Shown here in pieces: positions 1-8,480 of a DNA stretch of 50,714 nucleotides. How positions within the stretch are numbered: the first letter of the stretch is position 1; every line of letters starts with the position of its first letter. The notes under the pieces are model-generated. The model saw nothing but the letters and a program-made list of their open reading frames with translations, was not told the origin of the DNA and did not search any database. Source of the DNA: Bryobacterales bacterium (GTDB lineage: Bacteria; Acidobacteriota; Terriglobia; Bryobacterales; Bryobacteraceae); the NCBI GenBank assembly GCA_003136575.1, contig PLEX01000171.1, forward strand, positions 45,767-96,480, read 5' to 3'. The position numbers and the translations under genes are program-made.

Positions 1-414
1 GGCGTAACTTGCGCGTGTTCCTCCGAAGAGCACCTGAGGCGTGTCCGGCGAGTCTGCGCCGGTATGCCGGAATCGACGGAAAAGCTGTCGCATGGCGAGC
101 CGACGTTTTTCGTGAAGAAACGCGTCTTCGCCATGTTCTCGAACAGTCATCACAGCGACGGCCACATCGCCTTGCTGGTGCCAGCCGCGCCGGGTCATCA
201 GGAGATGTGGATCGCAACGTCGCCGGAAACCTACTACAGGCCGCCGTACGTGGGTGTCGCCGGATGGGTAGGGATCGATCTGGACCAGATCGACGACGAG
301 GAATTGGCTTGTCATGTCCGCGATGCGTGGGATCTCATAGCGACCAGGGCTAAGGGAAAGGCCAGGGGGTCCGCGGCGAAGAGGCCGGGCAGTGCCCGCG
401 GCGGCGCGGCGTGA
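1..414 (+). CDS. MmcQ/YjbR-family protein, 5' truncated by window edge
   Basis: The open frame runs from base 1 with no start codon ahead of the conserved part, so the true start lies upstream of the window. The visible 137 codons follow the MmcQ/YjbR (DUF419) pattern: an N-terminal helix ([18 protein letters not shown]), then a strand-rich core with [18 protein letters not shown], and a [12 protein letters not shown] segment before the final helix. The family is small (about 110-130 residues) and resembles a double-wing DNA-binding fold; its cellular role is not firmly established. The tail ([19 protein letters not shown]) is basic and low-complexity, as in some acidobacterial members. The internal ATG at base 64 would delete the first helix and is not the likely start. 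Confidence 0.8.
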   Translation, partial: GVTCACSSEEHLRRVRRVCAGMPESTEKLSHGEPTFFVKKRVFAMFSNSHHSDGHIALLVPAAPGHQEMWIATSPETYYRPPYVGVAGWVGIDLDQIDDEELACHVRDAWDLIATRAKGKARGSAAKRPGSARGGAA

Positions 415-549
415 ACGTGGAGCGCGCCGAGAGCATCCCGGAGCGTCGGACCCGACTTGGAGCGCACATCAAGTGCGGAGAGTTGTAAACGGCGCATCTC
501 CGCCCGCAGATCAGTATTCGCAATACCACACGCCCATTTGTCGGTCTCC

Positions 550-770
550 GGACAGCTAATTTGGACAGGTGGTCCACAACAAACATCCTGGTGGGCCGGA
601 CGACTTTACTTTGAGACCTAACTGGCTTTCCAGGTTTCCAGGAGGTCGAAAAAAATCGCCTGATTTCCACTCTTGTTCATCGTCGGATCCAGCGGAACGC
701 GAAAGTCAATGTCATAGTAGCCTTCCAGCCCGGTTTCATCCACCATCGGGCGATTCCTCGTCTTCCTTTT
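550..770 (-). pseudogene. Remnant of a TIGR03435-family protein C-terminus
   Basis: On the minus strand around 749-620 a frame reads RPMVDETGLEGYYD and then FFDLLETW. A different frame at about 590-565 reads RMFVVDHLSK. In intact TIGR03435 proteins (compare the gene ending at 14868: RPVIDQTGLTGRYG, LFTAIQEQLGLKL, ILVIDHAERPSEN) these blocks occur in this order at the C-terminus. The fragment therefore looks like the last 60-70 residues of such a gene with at least one frameshift. It abuts the alpha-galactosidase remnant on its upstream side, so the two decayed pieces form a chimera. The family's function is unknown. The match is by eye and the second block is weaker. Confidence 0.5.
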
Positions 771-1244
771 TCTCGTTGCAGCGCGCTGCACCAATCGTAT
801 TTCAGATGGCCGATGCCCCACGCCGCACATTGCCTCGCGTCCTGCTCTTCGTGGCCGTAGCTGCTTCATAACCGGCGCAGGTGAACGGTTCCGGCGAAGG
901 GTAAATACCGATCTTCAGCCCTTTGGAGTGGGCGTAATCGCCAGCGCCTTCATGTCGGGAAACTTTAGGTTGGTTGCGATGTTGCCGTTCTGTTCGGCTC
1001 GGCGTTGGCGCGCGCCGTTCCGAAGGGTACCCTCGGTAATCGGATTTTCGCGCGAGCCACCGGGTTCGATTCGGCCCGTCACGTCTTCCCCGTCCTGCCA
1101 CAGTTCGAAGAACGTCTCCCGATAAGTCCCAACGTTGTTCGCAACTCGCGGCGCGCGAAAATCCCAATAACCGGTGACGCGGGTCTGGCCATCCGCCAGA
1201 ATCGCCGCCGCAAGCGCGAGCGCCGCCAAAATGCATCGCTCCAT
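771..1244 (-). pseudogene. Decayed GH27 alpha-galactosidase
   Basis: The frame from ATG 1244 begins with a signal peptide (MERCILAALALAAAILADGQ) and the accessory N-terminal segment GYWDFRAP...TFFELWQDG seen in secreted GH27 enzymes. It then jumps to NGNIATNLKFPDMKALA. A one-base loss near 940 moves the frame to DYAHSKGLKIGIYPSPEPFT, and another near 868 moves it to SYGHEEQDARQCAAWG followed by HLKYDWCSA, where the Asp of KYDWC matches the GH27 nucleophile. The gene thus has an internal deletion (the conserved MGWNSWN region is missing), two frameshifts and no C-terminus, so it cannot make active enzyme. Intact GH27 enzymes hydrolyse terminal alpha-galactosides. The identification is strong because motif order and spacing survive across frames. 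Confidence 0.8.
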
Positions 1245-1411
1245 TTGTTGTTTCGGTCATGTCAGGCTGGACTCAGATGCACGGGTAACACGCCCTGCCC
1301 GGACCCGATTCCAGTCTATCCCCGGCAATCCATGGGCAGCCCAGCCACATCGGACGCCGTTGTAACCGAAAATTCATTCATCGGACGCTGGTTTTCGCTA
1401 TCATTCAATAC

Positions 1412-1753
1412 GTGGAAGAAATGGTTTTTGAGCAGGAGCCGGGTCAGTCTCCTGATGTGACCGTGTTCAGATTGAAGGGACCGTTCGTGCTGGCGACCAT
1501 GTTCCCGTTCCAGTCCGCCCTCCGGGAACCCGCTGTAAAAAGCGTCGTCATCGACCTTTCCGGCGTCCCCTATATGGATTCGGCCGGCTTGGGAGTTTTG
1601 CTTGGCCATTGGTCGCACACACAACGCGGTGGGCACAAGTACGCTCTGGTGGGAATCACACCGCGAGTGCATACGATCTTTGAGATCACTCACACGGATA
1701 CGGTTCTTCCGATTTTCGCCACTCAGTCCGACGCGGAAGCAAGCTTCAAATAG
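1412..1753 (+). CDS. STAS-domain anti-sigma factor antagonist-like protein
   Basis: A 113-residue single-domain STAS protein of the SpoIIAA type. The diagnostic segment VVIDLSGVPYMDSAGLGVLL contains the D-S-A-G-L-G loop; its serine (residue 57) is the site phosphorylated by anti-sigma kinases in the family. Such proteins bind an RsbW/SpoIIAB-like kinase and release a sigma factor or control a partner-switching module. No kinase or phosphatase gene is adjacent, so the partner is elsewhere. The frame opens at GTG 1412; ATG 1421 is an alternative, with GGAAGAA just ahead of it. The 3' end overlaps the convergent nucleotidyltransferase pseudogene by 31 bases. Confidence 0.85.
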   Translation: MEEMVFEQEPGQSPDVTVFRLKGPFVLATMFPFQSALREPAVKSVVIDLSGVPYMDSAGLGVLLGHWSHTQRGGHKYALVGITPRVHTIFEITHTDTVLPIFATQSDAEASFK

Positions 1754-2273
1754 GCTTCGGCTCCGCGAGGATCCTTCTCAAGCAGATCGCCGATCTTCAA
1801 ATGCGCCGCCCATCGGCGCAGGTAGTCGATTTCGAGAGTCCCTGTTGCGGCCCTGACTACCCCGCGAAGATCGTTCCACTGGCGGTCCGACGTTTCGCCC
1901 GCGGCGCAATACCATTCCAGTTTGCGCAAAATCGTATCCTCGGCCGAAGCCACCGAATACTCGATGGGGGCGCCGCCATCCGGTCTGATCTCGCGAAATT
2001 TCCGCTGCGCGAATTCCGTCCGGCTGTATTCGTCCCTTCCCAAGGGAAATAAATCGAACTTCCACACGCCTTTCAAATGAATCACGTTCGCCGCGCCCCC
2101 GCCGCGAACGCCGTCTATCTGTTCCGGCTTCAGTTCCACCACGATGTCGATATCGAGAGTGGTCCGCGGAACACCGTGCGCCGAACTGGCGACCGACCCG
2201 CCGACCTCGTATGGAATCTCCATTCGATCCAGAGTCGTCAGCAGGCGGAAAAGGCTTCAGCGAGCGTACTCAT
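1723..2273 (-). pseudogene. Nucleotidyltransferase-fold protein, N-terminal frameshift
   Basis: From ATG 2273, which overlaps the end of the partner gene, the frame reads MSTLAEAFSAC and stops. With one base fewer near the run of four T at about 2251 it continues as RLLTTLDRMEIPYEVGGS, then SSAHGVPRTTLDIDIVVEL to the stop at 1723. The GGS and DID motifs are the catalytic signature of nucleotidyltransferase-fold proteins, here of the kind related to AbiEii/MNT-like proteins. The C-terminal part contains the helical ASAEDTILRKLEWY block. An internal start at ATG 2223 would give 166 residues beginning just before the GGS motif, so partial expression is possible. Paired genes of this type are common in accessory DNA; the biochemical role is unknown. 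Confidence 0.6.
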
Positions 2274-2634
2274 CTGCCTCAGGAGCGCACGGGCCGCGAC
2301 GCACGGTGCCAAACGATTGGGGAACACCGGCCAAGACGCGTGGCGCGGCCAGATCGTGCGCGTGCTCTTCAAACCGCGTCTCGGGATCCCATCCGTAGGC
2401 GCGAATCATCAGGTCGCGCGGTAATCGCAGCGCCGCGGCCCGCAGAAAAACCTCGCGTTCGGATGCTCCCGGATGCCTCGCGCGAGCGCCGGATTCGGCA
2501 ACTCGCACGGCGAAGTCGCTCAGTTCGAAGGCCATGGCGATTCGTTCGCCGGGTGTCTTCTTCCGCAGCATGGCAAGCCACACTTCCATAGTGCGCGGAT
2601 CGGTATCGCTGATCTGTTCGGGGTGCTCTGCCAT
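2257..2634 (-). CDS. Conserved hypothetical partner of the nucleotidyltransferase
   Basis: The start ATG 2634 is chosen because the conserved part begins there (MAEHPEQISDTDPRTMEVWL). The core continues with MLRKKTPGERIAMAFELSDFA, SEREVFLRAAALRL and PRDLMIRAYGWDPE. This core is a helical conserved hypothetical protein that I recall as typically encoded directly upstream of DUF6036-type nucleotidyltransferases; no function is assigned. The last 40 or so residues (FEEHAHDLAAPR onward) look unlike the family and coincide with the dispersed repeat at 2284-2372, so the natural C-terminus was probably replaced when the repeat arrived. The stop overlaps the start of the nucleotidyltransferase frame by 17 bases, as in translationally coupled pairs. 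Confidence 0.6.
   Translation of the reverse strand: MAEHPEQISDTDPRTMEVWLAMLRKKTPGERIAMAFELSDFAVRVAESGARARHPGASEREVFLRAAALRLPRDLMIRAYGWDPETRFEEHAHDLAAPRVLAGVPQSFGTVRRGPCAPEADEYAR
2284..2372. repeat. Dispersed repeat, copy A
   Basis: This segment is about 80% identical by eye over some 80 bases, without gaps, to 44627-44715 (copy B). Both share AGCGCACGGGCCGCGAC at one end, GCCAAAC and GGAACACC in the middle, and TGGCGCGGCCA followed by TCGTGC near the other end. The ends form an imperfect inverted repeat: GCACG-GGCCGCG on the left against CGCGGCC-agat-CGTGC on the right. Similarity stops outside these limits. It resembles a small non-autonomous or REP-like element; no transposase target signature was identified. 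Confidence 0.6.
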
Positions 2635-2851
2635 GTAGCCCGATTTTATCTCCCGCGGAAGCTTCGGTCCGTGGAGCGCCGCTCCGGTCGACGCACGCCT
2701 CCGCGGGCACCAGAAAGAAAACCTCCCGGAGTGATCGCGTATTTTCAAACGCGGCGGACCCAGCGCGAGACGCCCCACCAGCGAGGACATACTGCGGGCG
2801 CAGCCTTTGTCGTTTTCCCCAGTGACGTGTCATAACAGCAGGATCCATAGC

Positions 2852-3076
2852 GTGGAAGTGCACTTTCCCCCCGAAGTCGAAGCGAAACTGGCACTCTCAG
2901 CAGCCCGGCAAGGCCGCAACCCCGACCAGTTGGTGCGGGACGCTGTTTCGCGTTACTTCGAGGAAGAAACTCGTTTTGTCGCGACCGTGAAGCGCGGCGA
3001 AGAAGCGCTGCGGCGAGGCGAATATCTCACCCATGAGCAAGGCGGAGAGCGCCTTCAACGGTTTCTGCAGCGTTGA
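2852..3076 (+). CDS. ParD-like ribbon-helix-helix antitoxin
   Basis: A 74-residue protein starting at GTG 2852, chosen because AGGA lies 8-10 bases upstream and the RHH strand (VEVHFPPEVEAKLALSAARQ) begins at once. The N-terminal half is the ribbon-helix-helix DNA-binding dimerisation unit. The C-terminal half (FEEETRFVATVKRGEEALRRGEYLTHEQ) is the toxin-binding tail typical of the ParD group found with ParE/RelE toxins. The family represses its own operon and neutralises the toxin. Here the frame is intact, and its stop overlaps the start of the toxin frame, but that toxin is frameshifted. The antitoxin may persist as an orphan regulator. Confidence 0.8.
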   Translation: MEVHFPPEVEAKLALSAARQGRNPDQLVRDAVSRYFEEETRFVATVKRGEEALRRGEYLTHEQGGERLQRFLQR

Positions 3077-3348
3077 CGGTCCGATGGTCGTTGCTGGCGG
3101 CGGAAGATCCGGCCGATCTGCAAGCGCATAGAACGCGACAATCCGGACGCGGCGCGGCGAGTAGCGCGAACGATCTATGACGGGTGCGCCGAGCCGCAAA
3201 AATTTCCCCGCATGGGCCGACCCGGCACCTGAATGATCGGACGCGCGAACTGGTATTCCCTTCCCTGCCCTATATCGTCGTTTATCAGGTTACCGACAAC
3301 TCGGTTGAAATTTCGCGTATCTTCCTCGGTGCACATGATTGCCGTTAA
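3073..3348 (+). pseudogene. ParE/RelE-family toxin, frameshifted
   Basis: The toxin frame probably began at TTG 3073, overlapping the antitoxin stop (LTVRWSLLAAEDPADL). It shifts near 3122 to KRIERDNPDAARRVARTIYD and then CAEPQKFPRMGRPG, which runs into TGA. It shifts again near 3230 to HLNDRTRELVFPSLPYIVVY and QVTDNSVEISRIFLGAHD. Joined, this is a near-complete ParE: the ERDNP...ARR helix, the MGRPG turn, the LVFPSLPYIVVY strand and the EISRIFLGAHD C-terminus. Active ParE proteins inhibit gyrase. At least two frame changes make the gene non-functional. Sequencing error is possible, but neighbouring long genes show no such lesions. Confidence 0.8.
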
Positions 3349-3454
3349 GCCGATGCCTCGGGTTTCGGGCAATTTCGCTCGGCATTGCGACCTAATGAGA
3401 CTGGACGGCACGTGTCACACCCGGGTATCCCGAGGCGGCCCGACCCGTCCGGAT

Positions 3455-3805
3455 TCAAACAAGCTGATTCAGAAGATAGTTGACGATCGTGAGCAGGATA
3501 GATCCTATCGTCGCCGCCAACCAGCCTTTCACCCGGAACCCCGGAACGAGTGCCGACGCCAGCATCAGCATCAACCCGTTGATCAGGAAGTAAACGATGC
3601 CCAGTGTGAGGATAATGAAAGGCAAAAAGACGAGCTTCAAAAAGATGCCCACCGTGGCACCCACCAGCCCGATCACAACGGCGGCCACAAGCGCGGAACC
3701 GAATCCGTCCACCGAAATGCCCGGAACAAGGTTCGCCACTACCACCAGGGCGACCGCGTTGAGAAGCCAGTGAATTAACCAGTGCCGCACGTATAGATCA
3801 TACAT
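3455..3805 (-). CDS. YvlD/DUF360-type membrane protein (phage holin family IV-like)
   Basis: A 116-residue integral membrane protein with four predicted membrane segments: WLIHWLLNAVALVVVANLV, SALVAAVVIGLVGATVGIFL, LVFLPFIILTLGIVYFLING and GWLAATIGSILLTIVNYLLN. The central LPFIILTLG motif and the VPGISVDGF / VPGFRVKGW loops after the first and third segments are the hallmark of the YvlD family (often annotated phage holin family 4). These are not phage genes here; no lysis or phage genes are nearby. In Bacillus, yvlD lies in a cell-envelope-stress operon, but the function is not established. The gene stands alone between the dead parE and the convergently arranged esterase region. Confidence 0.85.
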   Translation of the reverse strand: MYDLYVRHWLIHWLLNAVALVVVANLVPGISVDGFGSALVAAVVIGLVGATVGIFLKLVFLPFIILTLGIVYFLINGLMLMLASALVPGFRVKGWLAATIGSILLTIVNYLLNQLV

Positions 3806-3848
3806 CCGCGCGTTGCCGCTCGGCAGTACACCAGTTCGCCGCTGCGCA

Positions 3849-5411
3849 TTATGGCTTCACACAAGCAAAGTTGGCCGCGTCGTCAATGCTCCCGCTGCCC
3901 CTGAACCGAGCCACGCGCGGATAATCGCACAGCGGCCTCGTCCGCACAACCTTGCCACCGACCACACGGCTCGCCTCGACCCGGTCCGGAGGCGTGCTTG
4001 ATTCCACCCATTTGACGAGCGGCGTCGCGGTGTCGAAAACACCGGTTCCCACGCCTCCGCTACAGTGAAACATACCCGGCACCATGAACAGGCGGAAGAA
4101 ATCACCGGTGGATGCGCCCATCTTGTCCATCACCTGCTCGTAGTATTCCACTCCCATCCTCGGATTCAGTTGCGGATCGGCCCATCCGAAATACATCATC
4201 ATCTTTCCGCCGCGTTTGCGAAACGCCGATAGATCCGTATCGGTGGCATCGAGAATCTGCCGCAGTTCCTCCATACGGGGAGGGTCCTTGTCGATATCGA
4301 ACCGGCTCAGTAGTTGCGAATCCGTATCGGCGGCGGCCTTTGTTCCTGGCGCGATAAAACGCAGGAAATTGAGTCCGTATGAGAACCAGGCGCCGGGACC
4401 GCCTGGCCCGTTGATTTCTTGTCCGATCCAGCCGCTCTGTCCGTTTGGTCCCGCGATTTCCGCACCCACCGGCCAACCCGGAAAATACCGCTTGCCCTGG
4501 CTCATCACATCGCCGTAAATCCGCTCCACCGCCGCAATTTGACTGGCTGTAAAACAATCTGCCCCATCCGTGCCCCCGGCACAATGCGGCAGGTCGCGCA
4601 CGGGCTTGAAATCGCAGCGCCGCGGATCGTCGATCAGCCCATCCTTCAATCCGTCCTTCGCATCGCACTGGTCGTAGACCCGATTTGCCAGCAGCGCCAG
4701 TTTTGCGGCCGGAAACGGATTTGCCGCCAATCCCTGCATCCAGTACGCGCGCGCCATCTGGGTTCCGACGTTATTCAGCATGGGAGATCCCGCGATGATG
4801 CCATCGAAGTCGTTCGGAAACCGCTGCGCGAGGATCAGCCCCTGCCGTCCTCCCTGCGAGCAGCCATCGTAATACGACTTCGACGGACCCGCCCCGTAGT
4901 ACGTTCGCGCCAGCAGTTTTGCAGCTTCAGCCGAAACGTGCAGGGACCGGAAACCGTAGTCGAGCAGCTTCTGCCGGCTGAGTGCGAAACTGGCTCCGGG
5001 TTCGGACGCAGCCGAATGCCCGGTGTCCGTAGCCGCCGTCACAAAGCCGGCCTTCAGCGCGTGGGCGCGATTGGCCGCGCGCCCGGCCGCTTCAAAGGAC
5101 TCTCCGGCCCATCCGCCGTTTCCAAACATGTAGAGTCTGCCGCCCCACTGCGAAGGCAGATTCACTTCGATGTTGATTTCCGGTGGGACCATCAGGCTGA
5201 CCCGGCAATGCTCCGGAGCGCTGGCGGAGGGGCCAATCACCACCGCGCTGATCACTGAAAGGTCGAAGGAAGTGAGGCTGCGTAGTTCGGCGCATGGGAG
5301 TACGGGCTTCACCGTGGGAACCGGTGGGGTCCAGTCGCGAAACTGCACACCCCCGCCTCCCTGGGCCCACAGCGTTACCGCGCAGAATGTCGTTGCTAAG
5401 CAAAGGCGCAT
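3849..5411 (-). CDS. Tannase/feruloyl esterase-family secreted hydrolase
   Basis: A 520-residue exported alpha/beta hydrolase of the tannase/feruloyl esterase family. A signal peptide (MRLCLATTFCAVTLWAQ) is followed by the domain. The nucleophile elbow is CSQGGRQGL, the acid residue lies in FGWADPQLNP and the histidine in GMFHCSGG. This gives the family CS-D-HC arrangement, in which the cysteines flanking the catalytic serine and histidine form a disulfide. A lid-like segment with GLIDDPRRCDF and DCFTASQIAAVERIYGD (Ca-binding region in homologues) is present. The enzyme probably cleaves ester bonds in plant phenolics in the periplasm or outside the cell. It is a single gene with no aromatic-degradation genes adjacent, so the natural substrate cannot be named. 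Confidence 0.9.
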   Translation of the reverse strand: MRLCLATTFCAVTLWAQGGGGVQFRDWTPPVPTVKPVLPCAELRSLTSFDLSVISAVVIGPSASAPEHCRVSLMVPPEINIEVNLPSQWGGRLYMFGNGGWAGESFEAAGRAANRAHALKAGFVTAATDTGHSAASEPGASFALSRQKLLDYGFRSLHVSAEAAKLLARTYYGAGPSKSYYDGCSQGGRQGLILAQRFPNDFDGIIAGSPMLNNVGTQMARAYWMQGLAANPFPAAKLALLANRVYDQCDAKDGLKDGLIDDPRRCDFKPVRDLPHCAGGTDGADCFTASQIAAVERIYGDVMSQGKRYFPGWPVGAEIAGPNGQSGWIGQEINGPGGPGAWFSYGLNFLRFIAPGTKAAADTDSQLLSRFDIDKDPPRMEELRQILDATDTDLSAFRKRGGKMMMYFGWADPQLNPRMGVEYYEQVMDKMGASTGDFFRLFMVPGMFHCSGGVGTGVFDTATPLVKWVESSTPPDRVEASRVVGGKVVRTRPLCDYPRVARFRGSGSIDDAANFACVKP

Positions 5412-5514
5412 TTTCGACCTCGACTGTTCAGTGCACGATTCTATCTCATCGGGCCATGCTGAGGTGCGCGAGCTGTCGGCGAGAGACCACTCAAGGCGCG
5501 CCGGCTTTTCGGGC

Positions 5515-6564
5515 CTATAGTTCGAGACAGGCCCGCGCGTAGTCGAGACACTTCGCGATTTCCGTCACGGCATCGGAACCAGCCGGGATCGCGTATTCGA
5601 ATTCGATATTGGCCGGGAATGTCAGCCGGTCTTTCCTCATCAGCTGCAACACGGCCTTGATAGGCGCGTCTCCGTCACCCCAGGGCGTGAGAGTGTTGGA
5701 GACGGTACCCGGCTCCGTCGGACGGGTACTGTCCTTGATGTGGATATTCGTAATGCGGTCGTGATGACGCTGGATGAAAGACAGCGCGTCGCCGCCGGTT
5801 TGGTTGTAGTGGCCGATATCGAGATTCGCCCCGATGTAATCGCCGAACGCCATGATCTTCTCGAAGGATTCTTCGTTGCCGAACTGTTCGGGGTCGGTGA
5901 TGTTGTTGTGGCCGTGGCCGCCCCACATTATCCTGTACTTTTCCGCGATTGGCGCGACGCGTTTGGCGACAGCGACGGTGGAACTGGACGAGATGCCCTG
6001 GACGCCCATCGCCTGCGCCATGCGGAATGCGTAGTCGATTTCGTCGTCGGCGATGGTGACGCCCATGTTATAGCAGAGGATTTGCAGGTTGACGCCGGCG
6101 TCGTTGAACTGCCTGCGGACAGCCTGAAAGGTTGCGGGCGTGGCCGCTTTGCGCCAGTCCGCGAGAGCCTGCCGGGCGGCTGCCTGGGCGGCCATTTGTT
6201 CGGGAGTCAGCGGGGCGCGACCGCCACCGCCTCCACGCGCGCCGCTTGCGCCAGCCGCGCCACTGGCACCGGCGGCGCCCCGGCCTCCTCCGCCACGTCC
6301 CGCAGGAATCGCCGGCGCGCCGGCCATGGCTTCCGCGTCACCGGACATGAGCTCGACCGAATTGATGCCGAGTTTCGATATAACGGCTGGAAGGTCCGCC
6401 TTCGCGATGCCCTGACGGAGGCTGTAGGTGATGATGCCGACCTGTACTCCGCTCACTTTCGAGTTGGGGGGAAGGGCCAGCGCAGTCCGGGCAAAGGATA
6501 AGGCGGCTGCCGGCGGTAGCGCCGACATGGCGCTCTTTCCGAAATCTCTTCGTGTGTGGTTCAT
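5515..6564 (-). CDS. Tat-exported sugar phosphate isomerase/epimerase-like TIM barrel
   Basis: A 349-residue protein of the xylose isomerase-like TIM-barrel superfamily. ATG 6564 is chosen because it starts a twin-arginine signal (MNHTRRDFGKSAMSALPPAA), typical for this group in acidobacteria. Barrel landmarks are QVGIITYSLRQG (strand 1), INSVELMSG (strand 2), ANLDIGHYNQTGGD (a metal-binding His region) and ITNIHIKDSTRP, with a C-terminal IEFEYA strand. Residues about 85-125 form a glycine/alanine-rich low-complexity insertion (AGRGGGGRGAAGASGAAG), common in acidobacterial secreted proteins. The family isomerises or epimerises sugars or related polyols; the substrate is unknown. It is a single gene, with the same orientation as the esterase downstream. 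Confidence 0.8.
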   Translation of the reverse strand: MNHTRRDFGKSAMSALPPAAALSFARTALALPPNSKVSGVQVGIITYSLRQGIAKADLPAVISKLGINSVELMSGDAEAMAGAPAIPAGRGGGGRGAAGASGAAGASGARGGGGGRAPLTPEQMAAQAAARQALADWRKAATPATFQAVRRQFNDAGVNLQILCYNMGVTIADDEIDYAFRMAQAMGVQGISSSSTVAVAKRVAPIAEKYRIMWGGHGHNNITDPEQFGNEESFEKIMAFGDYIGANLDIGHYNQTGGDALSFIQRHHDRITNIHIKDSTRPTEPGTVSNTLTPWGDGDAPIKAVLQLMRKDRLTFPANIEFEYAIPAGSDAVTEIAKCLDYARACLEL

Positions 6565-6690
6565 GCAACTCTCCGAGACGCCGGAACGGTCGGCGTACAA
6601 CCGGCAATTATACAGGCCGCTTGAGGAGCAGCTGTTTGCGAGGGCACGCGGGGACGTCTGGGAGTCAGACCAGTCGGTCTCGCCCGCCGT

Positions 6691-8379
6691 TCAGAGCGGC
6701 GTATAGGGGCGGGCATCCGTCCCCACGCGGAGCGGGCGAGCGACATACTCGTCGGGGCCCATATACATGATGTGTGGCCTGATCCCGATCAGAAGACTGC
6801 CCGACGATTTGTTGATCGAGGTGGACCGGAAGAGATTGCCGATCAACGGAAGGTTGCCAAGGCCCCGGATCCCCGACGAACTCTTCGAGTGCGAGTTGTC
6901 CATCATTCCCGCGATGACGGCCCATTCGTCGTTGCGCAGCCGGATGTTCGTAACGATCTTATCCGTCTCGATTTCGGGAATGCCGTCGTCAGACTGGCCG
7001 TTCAGCACTTCATACGTAGCCTCGACGGCCATGGTCACTTCGTCGTCGCCGTGGATGCGCGGCGTTGCCTTCAGATCGAGCCCCAGGTTCTCCCAGGTGA
7101 TGGCGGGCGGCGCGGCAAAGGCAGGACTCGTGGAACCCGATGTATTCGTCGACGATGCGCCGATGAAGCCGGAAGTGATGATGGGATACTTTTCCCCGAC
7201 GTGAAACGTCCCCGCCTGCCCGCTGCCCGCGCGCAGACGCGCGGAATAGAGGGATCGGCCGGTCGACGACGACTCGTTAAACATGGACTGCACTTCGGCC
7301 GCCCCGATCCCGATGAGCGTGCGCCCCGCGCCGAACGTAAGCAGATTGGCGACGCCGGAAGGTATGGAGGGAAGGCTATTCTGTATGCCGCCGAGATAGG
7401 CGAGAGGGAAGCTGCTGGTGACCGTGAGCCCGTAGTTGATCACGTCGTTGTCGGAGACCTGAAGCAGTTCCAGATCGATCATCACTTCAGGGTGGTAATC
7501 GAAGAGTTGCGCAAGGAGGGCCTGAGCCGGGGCGGCGCGAGAGATCCGGTCGCGAATCACAATCTGGTTATTGGCGTTGTCGAAGCCGATTTTTTCGACG
7601 TTCGTTGCCTGCCGCACCACCTGTACGATTTCGGCCAGTTCCTGCGGCGTGACGACCTGCGGCACGTTGAGCGTTAATGCGACGTACTGTTCCAGATCGT
7701 TCCGTTTGGCAGGGGTGTCGCGCGCGACCATAATGACGTGAGCCGACAGGGGGACGACGAACGAGCCGGTCGCGGCCTGCACCGCGTCGAGGGCTTCACG
7801 ATAGTTGACCTGAGTGAGCCGGAAGCGCACGGGCGTTCCCGCAGGCGGATAATCGCCGTCGAAGACCGTCCGGATGTTGAGGCGCGCAGCCACTTTTTCA
7901 AACAGGACGCGAGCCGTGTCGGTGAGGTCGAAGTCGAACAGGCCTGGGGAGGCGGCGAGGGCAGGCGGGCTGGCCAGCCTGCGTTCTCCCGCCAGTTCGC
8001 GGGCTGTGATGCTGTCGAATAGATCCGGCGTGCGGATGGTGACTGCACCGCTTGCATCATCCAGGCCGGCGTCGGACGGCGAAACGGAGGCAGAGGATCC
8101 GCCTGGGATGCCTTGCGCGCCGCCGCGCAGCTGCAACGCCTGCATTTTAGATCGATACGAGCGGTTGCGGGGCTGCAGTGCCGACGCCTGGGAATAGTAA
8201 GCGTAGGCCTGAGCGGTATTGCCGGCCTTTTCGGCCCGCTTGGCCTTCTTCGCCAGCGCCGCGGCCAGTTCAGACGGCGGGTCCTGATCGAATCCGGCTG
8301 CCCACACGGTCTCCGCACCGAAGAAGGCGAGGCACAGGACCGTCACGGAAGCGTAATATCGTAAGGCGGACCAGCGCAT
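6691..8379 (-). CDS. Secretin (GspD/PilQ-like outer-membrane channel)
   Basis: A 562-residue secretin. ATG 8379 is chosen because a signal peptide follows (MRWSALRYYASVTVLCLAFF). Next comes a short TPR-like helical stretch (LAKKAKRAEKAGNTAQAYAYYSQASALQPRN), then an STN-like module (LFEKVAARLNIRTVFDGDYP) and an N1-like domain (YVALTLNVPQVVTPQELAEIVQVVRQ). The C-terminal channel domain includes VMIDLELLQVSDNDVINYG and ends in NEWAV-type strands and GLGNLPLIGNLFRS, the classic secretin signature. It would form a multimeric outer-membrane pore for type II secretion or type IV pilus-like export. No other secretion genes are adjacent. Antisense open frames across it are shadows. Confidence 0.85.
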   Translation of the reverse strand: MRWSALRYYASVTVLCLAFFGAETVWAAGFDQDPPSELAAALAKKAKRAEKAGNTAQAYAYYSQASALQPRNRSYRSKMQALQLRGGAQGIPGGSSASVSPSDAGLDDASGAVTIRTPDLFDSITARELAGERRLASPPALAASPGLFDFDLTDTARVLFEKVAARLNIRTVFDGDYPPAGTPVRFRLTQVNYREALDAVQAATGSFVVPLSAHVIMVARDTPAKRNDLEQYVALTLNVPQVVTPQELAEIVQVVRQATNVEKIGFDNANNQIVIRDRISRAAPAQALLAQLFDYHPEVMIDLELLQVSDNDVINYGLTVTSSFPLAYLGGIQNSLPSIPSGVANLLTFGAGRTLIGIGAAEVQSMFNESSSTGRSLYSARLRAGSGQAGTFHVGEKYPIITSGFIGASSTNTSGSTSPAFAAPPAITWENLGLDLKATPRIHGDDEVTMAVEATYEVLNGQSDDGIPEIETDKIVTNIRLRNDEWAVIAGMMDNSHSKSSSGIRGLGNLPLIGNLFRSTSINKSSGSLLIGIRPHIMYMGPDEYVARPLRVGTDARPYTPL

Positions 8380-8480
8380 CAATTTGATTGACGCGCGGAC
8401 GCAGCCGGGCGTGCAGGAAGCGAGGAAATTCCCTCCGACGTTGAACCACGCCGGGGCGTCTTCGACAATAGAATTTCGAT

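Noticed and set aside
3455-3805. Prophage, suggested by the holin-like protein
   Set aside because: YvlD-type proteins are chromosomal membrane proteins, and no endolysin, integrase or structural gene is nearby.
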